64,000 nucleotides of DNA from an uncultured Pseudomonadota bacterium (lineage in GTDB: Bacteria > Pseudomonadota > Alphaproteobacteria > RF32 > CAG-239): assembly GCA_902763535.1 (NCBI GenBank), contig CACWSG010000005.1, positions 104,164 to 168,163 of the forward strand, in the 5' to 3' direction. The position numbers were made by a program, and so were the translations under genes. Below, in pieces: positions 18,701-26,001 of the stretch; position 1 is the first letter of the stretch, and each line of letters opens with the position of its first letter. The notes under the pieces were generated by a model that saw only the letters and a list, made by a program, of their open reading frames with translations, was not told the origin of the DNA and searched no databases.

Positions 18701-19852
18701 GTTTGAATCTCTCAGCATATTAAGCTTTTTTTGGTAGTTTTCCTGCATTGATTTATACTGTTCAGCGGTAGCTCGATAATTATCAATATCTCTGATAAAA
18801 TTGTGAAGAGATAAAGTTTCTGACACGGCATCTTCAACTTGTGACAATTCATTAAAAGCTTCCATGTTTTCAATGTTATCCAGCATGGGAGATGTGTCAT
18901 CAGACATTTTCGGTGCAACAAAATTCAATCCCATACCCGAAAAACGGCTCTTTTTGGCTTTTTGAGTCTCATCTTTGGTTTGCTCAACATCTGACAGGCT
19001 GGACCTGTTGCTTTTATAAAGCATTTGGGCATATCCCATCGGAACACTTAAAGTTGTGCGATGTGAACTATACAAAACTTCTGAAGTTGGTAAGCTGATT
19101 AATGATACTTTATTATCTTTTTTATTATCTTTTTTTACTTCAGGTTGCACTTCAATAGACATTATAACATCAATGGCTTGTTTTTGCGCTTTTAATGCAG
19201 CTACTCTTTCCCACATTTTAATCAAATCTTCTAATGTGGAAAGAGCATAGCCGTACTTGGCTAAAATTTCGTTATTTCCTTCCACACCGCAAGCTTCCCC
19301 TTGACCGCCTTGAGAACAACACTCCTTAGCGCTTATAATTTTCGAACCAATTTCTCCGCCGTCCGACAGCTCATCTTTCATAACCTGAATTGCGGCATAA
19401 ATATTATAAATATTGTCCATATAAAAGCTTTGTCTGCGCCGTTGAACCAATTCTTTTTGTCCCGGCTTATAACTCAACAATATCTCCTGTAATTTAAGCG
19501 ACATTTTGGTCACATTTACTGAGCCTAAAACACTGCCGCACATTAAAGTATTTTGCGTTCCGCCTATATTGGTAAAAATAAAATTGATTCCCATCGATGA
19601 AAAAGCCGAAGTAAGTGAAGATTTCAAGCTGGTGGCATCTTTTTTGATTTGGTTGGTTAGCGATTGAACCTGAGCATAAGTTTTACCCAACATTTTTCCG
19701 GTTTCCGTAAGATCTTCGGCAAAATTAACAACCGGCGAAATCGGAATAACATTATATGCTTCTTCTATTGCTTTCGATAAAAAGGCAGAAGACGATTTTG
19801 GCGTCATAAACGTCATCAAACCGACCATAGCCATCCAAAAATACTTCTTCAT
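15797..19852 (-). CDS. giant exported coiled-coil protein, unknown
   Basis: 1351 aa from ATG 19852. An earlier in-frame codon at 19888 overlaps the upstream gene, whereas 19852 follows GGGGGAAAG and gives a clean signal peptide ending KSSSA. No family is recognised. Residues 30-260 contain helical segments and Cys clusters (ECCSQGGQGEAC). About 480-560 is acidic low-complexity and 620-800 is strong coiled coil. The C-terminus is again helical, ending in EEAYCANY. It lies in the T4SS run just before virB8. A periplasmic or surface structural component, or a very large VirB5/TrbJ-type relative, is possible but unproven. Confidence 0.7.
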   Translation of the reverse strand: MKKYFWMAMVGLMTFMTPKSSSAFLSKAIEEAYNVIPISPVVNFAEDLTETGKMLGKTYAQVQSLTNQIKKDATSLKSSLTSAFSSMGINFIFTNIGGTQNTLMCGSVLGSVNVTKMSLKLQEILLSYKPGQKELVQRRRQSFYMDNIYNIYAAIQVMKDELSDGGEIGSKIISAKECCSQGGQGEACGVEGNNEILAKYGYALSTLEDLIKMWERVAALKAQKQAIDVIMSIEVQPEVKKDNKKDNKVSLISLPTSEVLYSSHRTTLSVPMGYAQMLYKSNRSSLSDVEQTKDETQKAKKSRFSGMGLNFVAPKMSDDTSPMLDNIENMEAFNELSQVEDAVSETLSLHNFIRDIDNYRATAEQYKSMQENYQKKLNMLRDSNQCGKKYIGRYFNSVDQTWSGIALNNNNVNDYDLRKGISGWAFNAYEVAKGAETTVNENEEGNASYSDNSAVQVDDLETDNDTIDDADVADNTKGADLEESESKVKKNKDSYDKGEGVSASTSDKTKEENRKATMLAWQIGAEASKDLSKNASSWGTPNNRKMIWNDTKIFYNQYLQNKYGRKNLDNQEGNIRAYLKRFTESDVVDVILSALSNAEEPLSLSQTEYQTQLNEKYAAVDTALQTLFSQNSAASTQADANLLQQQKNLKAQIDEVSAKIKSLSDEVGDIASNSEDQSFAEMDSASSKELNYLDDSASKNKLQKYDEISSEMSGKVAQNKKDNNFDALKKQLDQAKSQRDALQKQMHNLEQQIEDSKAEKQSSGETAGSSIPQSVWALYNGFNQEKSRILQQYTQNLGERFNSVSQILNIIPDDLPSFKEAVTSAAGEIVTEIMGNIDSIVDDAYSQMLALGDDLYLPTSAAQVASIHQNMINRLKAMTITKSVFGYSLKDLVVFADLATLDTSPETEGFFVGALPRARDLKAPYPMSDLSQPPVREVFHFDMTDYSNVKAYSSKNYNTYNNKKSKLKLPMYDKDELLADMRKLRGISRGDFLNYGGEIPKIWQLMLQDYSFIEKKFNLQSALTQGCESAAFLRGGIMPCRIGDTGVVLDVNVVKEEDEDNEGSYIYTYDNDDDQYIRRTDLNPQNLPKCLLIELKKSKPFLTFYDGNVNIDSSIFGNDNEPAETNCPYSELGMLLDADENNNISFKSTVYEVFNDSFKIEDTSPKKLSQDQKNQLAIAQQAELSRNQIGDFLRQAESEKKMKQSLEEMKQKYDDQIKELRELLAGYGFTVSNDYDLTKQADYNLTISRLKAAKNQSLNKVNTLLGQIKVDNNNKPAKVKKDTIDKIVSVLQLDTEADLELSMSSADDNDINAELKRAKADREATEKYQKKVKDENSEEYKDLEEAYCANY

Positions 19853-19868
19853 CCTTCTTTCCCCCTTT

Positions 19869-21320
19869 TTATCCAACAATAACCTCATTTATTTGCGTTT
19901 TATCATCTTTTTTGGTATCGCTCTCCTCTTCAGCTTGATTTGAGGCTTCTGCTCCCTTATCTGACGAAGATGCTTCTTGAGCGGGAGCTTCTTCTGCTGT
20001 GCTCTTTTTATTTTCCTGTTCTTTTACCTCATAATTACAAACATCGGTAACTAAAGCATTGTCATTGTTGTAGCGACGTTCAATTTTGAAGTTAACATTC
20101 TGCATGATTTTTTCCATAGTTTCAGTTTCCAAAGTCGTTAACTCCATTTGAATTATCTTAGAGACCATATCTATTTGCAATAATGTATTGTCTATTGCGG
20201 TTTGGACTGTTTCTGATTTACCTTCAGCAGTTTCTCCCAACTCTAAATCCGATGAAGAATCATTGGCCGGATCAACCGAATCTGACAAGTAGACATTCGC
20301 TTGATTAAAACCGGCAACATTGCTGACTTCTATATCTTCGTTAATTTGAGCAATGCGTTTTTCCGAAGCGGCAATAGTATCAGCAATATCTATACTGGGA
20401 CTGTATTTTTGCTGAGCGGCTGCTACTATCTCAATTGGTGTTTGTGTTTGCTCTGCTGGAGTTTGATTGCTGTTACTGTTGCTGCTTTTATTTGTTTTTT
20501 TATTATTCTTCTTATCTTCATCTTCTTTGAGTTTTGATTTTAATTCCAAAACTTCAGCAATATTTTTTTCTCTTCGTTTAACAATTCCAGCCGTAGTTTC
20601 TGCAAACTGTTTATCAATTGTGATAATATCTCGAGCAAGTTTTTCTTTAATTTGAATTTTGCCTGCTTCCAATTGTATAATATATTGTGTCATTTGTAAC
20701 TCTTCGGCTTCCATTTGTCCCTTTTGAAGTAAATCTGCGCTTGCAGCCATCTTTTTATGATCTTCTTTCATAATTTTCAAATCTTCTTTTGCCATTTCAA
20801 TTTTGCCGTTGAGCGTGTCGGTATCAATCTCAGCTTGATTTTTTAAGTTATTAATGCGATTTTCGCGATATTCATCAAGCTGAGTTATTTTGATGGCATC
20901 ATCGGCAATGGCGCGAGTAAGCTGGACAATCTTATAAGTCTTTGAATCTTTAATTGATCCCATAAATCTTTTGGCATTTCCTGCCATTTTCACAGCACCG
21001 GCCAAAAACTTGTATTTTTGAACATATTTTTGACATTTTTGAGATGGGGTTTCAACACCACTGTATTGTTCTTTTACACAATCTCGAACTTCTTTAATTT
21101 TCTTCAGTCCGTCACCTATACCTTTGGCTATTTTACTTTCATTAATACTGGTAATTTTTGCTTGCACCAAAATAATTTTTTCTTGTATCCATGTACTTAT
21201 TTTACCGGCAGTTTCCGCCAAACTAATTTCAAAAGGAATAACAGCCTCAGCCTGTCGTAACGGGAAGGTCAAAAAAACTGCCAGAATAAATAAAAACCAT
21301 ATATTACATATTTTATGCAT
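19869..21320 (-). CDS. exported coiled-coil protein, unknown
   Basis: 483 aa with a Sec signal peptide ending RQAEA. The mature protein is largely helical. Residues about 150-290 form a long coiled coil, followed by a Lys/Asn/Ser-rich linker. A second helical part ends in a Glu/Ala-rich acidic tail. A GGAGG site precedes the ATG and the gene is 5 bp from its upstream neighbour. It resembles VirB5/TrbJ-type proteins only in general plan (signal peptide plus long helices). Its place in the T4SS run suggests a periplasmic or surface-exposed accessory; the function is unknown. Confidence 0.68.
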   Translation of the reverse strand: MHKICNIWFLFILAVFLTFPLRQAEAVIPFEISLAETAGKISTWIQEKIILVQAKITSINESKIAKGIGDGLKKIKEVRDCVKEQYSGVETPSQKCQKYVQKYKFLAGAVKMAGNAKRFMGSIKDSKTYKIVQLTRAIADDAIKITQLDEYRENRINNLKNQAEIDTDTLNGKIEMAKEDLKIMKEDHKKMAASADLLQKGQMEAEELQMTQYIIQLEAGKIQIKEKLARDIITIDKQFAETTAGIVKRREKNIAEVLELKSKLKEDEDKKNNKKTNKSSNSNSNQTPAEQTQTPIEIVAAAQQKYSPSIDIADTIAASEKRIAQINEDIEVSNVAGFNQANVYLSDSVDPANDSSSDLELGETAEGKSETVQTAIDNTLLQIDMVSKIIQMELTTLETETMEKIMQNVNFKIERRYNNDNALVTDVCNYEVKEQENKKSTAEEAPAQEASSSDKGAEASNQAEEESDTKKDDKTQINEVIVG

Positions 21321-21325
21321 ACAAA

Positions 21326-21847
21326 TTATCCTCCGCTTTTAAGGCCGCATATTTCTTTTTCAGCATCATATTCGTAGTCATTATACACATTACCGGATAA
21401 ATTAGTAATTTTCTTAATATTGCTGAGAGCCGCCGTGCGCGATTCCAAAGATACTATAATATTCAGTCGATTGGCTATGTTGGCTAATCTTGCAATTATC
21501 TGACGGTTCATTAAGCTAAGTTCTGCTGTGCTGGTCGTTACATCATCAGGTGTTTCCTGATCAATTTCAAAATTAGCTTTCACCGCTTGAAAGTACAATT
21601 CTGAAGCATAGCGCCCCAACAATGTTTGGGTATTATTAATCGTTTGCATAACTTGGTCAGCACCTGGTTTCATTGTCTTTATAACACGACAACGATTATA
21701 ACCAGTGTTGCCGATGTCATCATCTCCCATCGGTGTAAGCCATAAATGATCAGGCTGTCCCTTAATTTTTTTACCGGCAAAAGCCTCAGGAATTAAGGAA
21801 ATAGACAATATCAAACTGATGACTATCAAACTAATTTTTTGCAACAT
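21326..21847 (-). CDS. small exported protein, unknown (T4SS run)
   Basis: 173 aa with a signal peptide ending EAFAG. The mature part contains the segment KGQPDHLWLTPMGDDDIGN, a helical middle (about 65-150) and two Cys residues near the ends that could form a disulfide. The start overlaps the end of the upstream gene by 17 bp and is preceded by GGAG. No family is recognised. It is the shortest member of the block of exported proteins lying between the VirB5-like gene and virB8. Confidence 0.65.
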   Translation of the reverse strand: MLQKISLIVISLILSISLIPEAFAGKKIKGQPDHLWLTPMGDDDIGNTGYNRCRVIKTMKPGADQVMQTINNTQTLLGRYASELYFQAVKANFEIDQETPDDVTTSTAELSLMNRQIIARLANIANRLNIIVSLESRTAALSNIKKITNLSGNVYNDYEYDAEKEICGLKSGG

Positions 21848-22916
21848 TTGACTTCTCCATTCCGTTGGCTACAACATTTTCTGATACAAAGGATTTTCTT
21901 TTGATACTCGGAGCAGATGAAACATTATCCTTTGATAAAACATCTTGCTGCTTTAAATCGTTATTTACAGAAGTTTCTTTTGATATCTTGCTTACTGCAT
22001 CAAAAGTGTTTGTTTTTTGTGAATCGCCAACATCCAATTTATTTGGCGATAGTTTTTGCAAAGATGATGAAGATTTGTTCAATTTTTGAGAAGCATCAAC
22101 TTGTTTTTTATCTGCATTATCCTCATCGATAATACCAAAACTTTTTCTTTTAGTTGAAGGATCTGTTGATTTTTCCGGTAAATCATTTAACTTTTTAATT
22201 TCTTTCGACTTAGACGCTTCTGCACTGTCAGCGGAATCTTGTCTTACATTATCCTTAGTTGCAACACTTGTGCCATTATTGTTGTCATCATAGTCATCAT
22301 CCATATTACCGCTGTAATAGTACTCATCATCAGAATCCTTATACTCACTATCGGCTGAGGTGCTGTCAATTTTGTTATTAGCATTTCTATTGTCATTATT
22401 ATCAATATTGATGCTGCCGCCACTACCATCTTTAGAAATTATTTCTACCTGACCATCATCCATATCACCACTGTAATAATAGTCTTCACCACTGCCACCA
22501 TCGGCATTATTTTTACCAAATGTCCAACCTCTCTGCTTAACTATATCCCTTGCTTGAGTATCTGATGCCTCAAGCTGGCTTAACATATTATTATAGCGAT
22601 CAAGCACGGCTTCATCCATGTTTGTTGCAAATTCTTTTGCTGCACGAACTTTGTCAATTTTTTCCTGAATAGAATCTTTTTGATCTTTAGCTTTTTGTAT
22701 CATATCGACAGTATTTTCATCCAAAGCAAACAACTTACCTTCGGTTAATTCGCGCACTTTTACCGAAATACCTTCATATTTTTGCGAGACTTTATCTATA
22801 ACATTGCCTGCTTTCAACAACACTGTATTAATAATATCTGTACCGGCATAAGAAACTTTGGCTGTAAATACAAAGCCAAGCATAATGAATGCAAAATATA
22901 TCATTCTTTTATTCAT
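21831..22916 (-). CDS. exported acidic protein with repeated Tyr motif, unknown
   Basis: 361 aa with a signal peptide ending VSYAG. Residues about 30-120 are helical and resemble the N-termini of the neighbouring exported coiled-coil proteins. The rest is low-complexity, rich in Asp, Asn, Ser and Lys. The motif YYYSG-[DN]-MDD occurs twice in it, both times in an acidic setting. KRKSF also occurs twice. The start overlaps the previous stop (ATGA), indicating translational coupling. The function is unknown; the disordered repeat-bearing tail could be a surface or secreted segment (speculative). Confidence 0.65.
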   Translation of the reverse strand: MNKRMIYFAFIMLGFVFTAKVSYAGTDIINTVLLKAGNVIDKVSQKYEGISVKVRELTEGKLFALDENTVDMIQKAKDQKDSIQEKIDKVRAAKEFATNMDEAVLDRYNNMLSQLEASDTQARDIVKQRGWTFGKNNADGGSGEDYYYSGDMDDGQVEIISKDGSGGSINIDNNDNRNANNKIDSTSADSEYKDSDDEYYYSGNMDDDYDDNNNGTSVATKDNVRQDSADSAEASKSKEIKKLNDLPEKSTDPSTKRKSFGIIDEDNADKKQVDASQKLNKSSSSLQKLSPNKLDVGDSQKTNTFDAVSKISKETSVNNDLKQQDVLSKDNVSSAPSIKRKSFVSENVVANGMEKSNVAKN

Positions 22917-23737
22917 TTGCTTTCTCCTTTTGTACCAGCTTCAGCGGATTTCTTTATGTCGTTTAAGCATTTTTCTTTATCTATCTCCATTTTATCTATT
23001 ATATTAACTATATTCTTGGTGATTTCATTTCTGTTCATCATAGATTTGGTGTGAACTATATCTGATAATATTTGGGTGCTGTCAGCAGTTAGTGTATTAT
23101 TTGCCTGAATGGAACAACGCGTGCTGCCTTGCTCATCAGAACAATCTTTAATTGCCTGAATTTGCTGTAAAGATTCTTCGCATTTTTCATACATAAGGCA
23201 CGGCATAGGTTGCATAGATGCGCCGTCATTATCCTTTTTTGCTTCATCACACTGATCTTTCAATGTTGAGCAAGCATTCATTGCAACACCTTCAGCTCCC
23301 AAAGTCGGGGCAATTTCGTATCCGGCTTTTTCTTTTGCTATATTTTCGTGATTACCACCTGAGATAAGCCGCGAAATGATATAGTCTAAGTCAGCTTTAG
23401 TATATTTAGCCATCATACAACTGATTTCATAATCGCCGTTATATTCATTTTCATCAATGCTTACATCCTTGCCCTCACCTTTTTTGTTTCGAACCCATTC
23501 TTGAAAAACTTGATGTTTATCGCAGGCCAGAGCATATAAACAATCATCGGTTAGCTCTAAAGCGCCACCATCGCCTAAATTACAGCGTTTGACTATGTCA
23601 TAAGGAATCAACAACTCACCCTGAGCGCTATAACCATTGCTCCGCTCGACCTTTTCATCATCGTCAGCGTTAGCTGCCAGGATATTGCAACTTAATCCCA
23701 GCAGTAAAAACCAAATAAAAAGCGCTCTGTTTATCAT
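22913..23737 (-). CDS. exported Cys-rich protein, unknown
   Basis: 274 aa from ATG 23737, chosen because AAAGGGGA stands 5 bp before it and the upstream stop is 1 bp away; a longer start at 23764 would overlap the previous gene. The signal peptide ends SCNILAANA. The mature protein has about ten Cys residues (for example CLYALACDK and CSDEQGSTRC), suggesting disulfide bonds in the periplasm. A helical C-terminus follows. No family is recognised. It couples to the next gene through an ATGA overlap and belongs to the T4SS-linked exported block. Confidence 0.66.
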   Translation of the reverse strand: MINRALFIWFLLLGLSCNILAANADDDEKVERSNGYSAQGELLIPYDIVKRCNLGDGGALELTDDCLYALACDKHQVFQEWVRNKKGEGKDVSIDENEYNGDYEISCMMAKYTKADLDYIISRLISGGNHENIAKEKAGYEIAPTLGAEGVAMNACSTLKDQCDEAKKDNDGASMQPMPCLMYEKCEESLQQIQAIKDCSDEQGSTRCSIQANNTLTADSTQILSDIVHTKSMMNRNEITKNIVNIIDKMEIDKEKCLNDIKKSAEAGTKGESK

Positions 23738-23738
23738 C

Positions 23739-25922
23739 TTATTCCCCTTTATTACCGGCAGCATTTTCAGCCTTGTCCGGATCTTGGCATGTAGAAATAA
23801 AACTGTCAGACAGTCGATAACTTTTTACATTCATAAATGATCTGGTCATTTGTTCACGCGCCCACAAATTGCTGATTGCATTAAGCCTATCACCAATTTT
23901 TAGATTTAGGTCAATGGCAATATCCCAAGCAGCCTGCATATCCTTGTTCTTGGTATTGACAACCGGATCTATTTGGTCATTCTTAAAAGAAAAACTGTCA
24001 TTATATGCCTGCATTGCCTCCAAATATCCGGCAGCCAAATATTCGGCCAAAGCATTTTCAAGAGAAATACCCGCAAGCTCCTTATCAGATTGTTTTACCT
24101 TATCATTAAACTCTTCGGATCCCATATCTTTTCTCAGGCACTGAAAAAACTTTTTATCTGCTTCGCTGATTTTAGCGTCAGGATCATCAGGATTTGTTTC
24201 ATAGTTATTACGATTCATCACATCATTATAACGAGTTATGCAATCACGCAAAACTCCGTCTTGCATAACTTTGTCAGCATCAAGTTCACAACAGATAGCC
24301 AAGCTGTTGGGGAGCAAAAAAACACCTGCCTCATTTGTACCGCTTTTAATGTTTTTTATATTGCTCAAATCAACATCAGCATAGGCTATGGCTGAGGAGT
24401 GAGAAACGGAGTAATTATAGCTGTATTGTCCGCCACACATTGTTTTATATGTTTCACACTCCATAGGCTCTTCCATTTCACTGCCTTCAATAAGCTCCTC
24501 TCTTGCCCTATCGCAATCCTGTTTCATAGCTTTGCACGCTGATGCTGATTTATTCGCATCATAAGTTGCACAGTTATTTTTATAATTGTCACAATAGCCG
24601 CCATGTCCGCCCGAACACTTTTCAGCAGCTATCCTGCAACATACATCATCACCGGCCGGAATGCTGCCGCACATTGAGCTGCAACTTATCTGACAAGCCT
24701 CACCATCGCCCTCATCACACTTCTTTTTATATTTAGAGCAACTATAATCATCAGGTCCTTTGGCTAATTGTTCGATTTCTCTTTCGCATTGGACTGAGCC
24801 ATGGGGCAATGTATTAACCTTGATAAGTGCTGTGGCACTTTCGCAATTTTCACCTTCTTCTTTTCCTTCGCAAGCACTTGAATAAGGTAATGGTTTGCAT
24901 TCGGCGCATTTTTCGCACGCCTCGTCCTGCGACTTTTCAGCAGCTTTTTGATCTGAGGCAAAAGGTGTGCCATATGAACATTCAGTGCAGTAGTTCACAC
25001 AACCACTTGCATCATTAGTATCAAGCTCATAGGCATCAATTTGTAAATTTTCTACTTTTTGATTCCAGTTATTCAAGCTGTTGCCAAGTTTTCTAGCCTG
25101 ATCTTCAAAACCTTTAAGCTCACCGATGGTCATATTACAGATCAATCTCTTTATACGAGCTTTAATGGCCTGTACATTATACTTACAAGCATAAATCAAA
25201 CTTTTCTGTTCGGCAATGTGGTTGTAAAATTGATTTTTGACACTACGAATACCTTGTTTTACATTATCAATTTGCGCTATATGATTTTGCAACTGATCGC
25301 GCAAATTTCTTATTTCATTAGTGACGGCATTAGATTCTTCGTGCTTTTGTAAATTTGCCAACTGGCGTTCAAGTTCCTCTTTGCGAGCTTCATATCTGTC
25401 ATAATTTGCTTGAAGCTCTGCCCATTGATCTTTGGCTTGTTTGACAACATTTACCAATTCAACCAAATTGTTACCGCACATCTTTATAGTGTCACCGCTA
25501 TCTTTGATAATAGATTCGCCTTCTGCCAGATAAGCTTGAAAGCGCGCGCCTATTTCTGCAAGATATTCTGCTGTATCCAGAGCTTTTTGATAAACATCCA
25601 AAGTTGCGGTATAATAAGCTTCCATATCAGATAAGAAACGAGTTATATCTTCTCTCCACATATCAAACTTTTCCTTCTGCTTTTTATATTCTTTTTCAAG
25701 TTTTTGGAAAAATTCTGAAACACTTTTTAGAGCAGAACCCAATGTTTGTACGATTTTCCACTCCATAACATTGGCTTTAATACGATCAATTTTTACCTTA
25801 ACATTGGTAACGACAGACTGAATCGTTCCGGCAATAGCACCAAAATCAATCGTTATTGCTGCTTGTGCCCGCATCGGCATCAAAAACATTGTCATCAATA
25901 CTATAATCCGCAACATTTTCAT
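23739..25922 (-). CDS. VirB5/TrbJ-like exported protein with Cys-rich insert
   Basis: 727 aa from ATG 25922, where AGGAGA stands 7 bp before; the in-frame TTG at 25943 lies upstream of that site. The signal peptide ends RAQAA. Residues about 20-290 form long coiled coils as in TrbJ/VirB5 minor pilins. Residues about 300-480 form an insert with some 30 Cys residues. The C-terminal 100 residues are again helical and include the segment LNAISNLWAREQMTRSF, typical of VirB5-family ends. Its position right after virB4 matches virB5 in vir operons. Length and Cys insert are far outside the family norm of about 220-260 aa. Confidence 0.6.
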   Translation of the reverse strand: MKMLRIIVLMTMFLMPMRAQAAITIDFGAIAGTIQSVVTNVKVKIDRIKANVMEWKIVQTLGSALKSVSEFFQKLEKEYKKQKEKFDMWREDITRFLSDMEAYYTATLDVYQKALDTAEYLAEIGARFQAYLAEGESIIKDSGDTIKMCGNNLVELVNVVKQAKDQWAELQANYDRYEARKEELERQLANLQKHEESNAVTNEIRNLRDQLQNHIAQIDNVKQGIRSVKNQFYNHIAEQKSLIYACKYNVQAIKARIKRLICNMTIGELKGFEDQARKLGNSLNNWNQKVENLQIDAYELDTNDASGCVNYCTECSYGTPFASDQKAAEKSQDEACEKCAECKPLPYSSACEGKEEGENCESATALIKVNTLPHGSVQCEREIEQLAKGPDDYSCSKYKKKCDEGDGEACQISCSSMCGSIPAGDDVCCRIAAEKCSGGHGGYCDNYKNNCATYDANKSASACKAMKQDCDRAREELIEGSEMEEPMECETYKTMCGGQYSYNYSVSHSSAIAYADVDLSNIKNIKSGTNEAGVFLLPNSLAICCELDADKVMQDGVLRDCITRYNDVMNRNNYETNPDDPDAKISEADKKFFQCLRKDMGSEEFNDKVKQSDKELAGISLENALAEYLAAGYLEAMQAYNDSFSFKNDQIDPVVNTKNKDMQAAWDIAIDLNLKIGDRLNAISNLWAREQMTRSFMNVKSYRLSDSFISTCQDPDKAENAAGNKGE

Positions 25923-26001
25923 AGTCCGTCTCCTAAAAGTCAACTATACTATATATAATAACACATTATCCGGCAATATCCAAACATTTAAGCTCCCAAA
26001 C

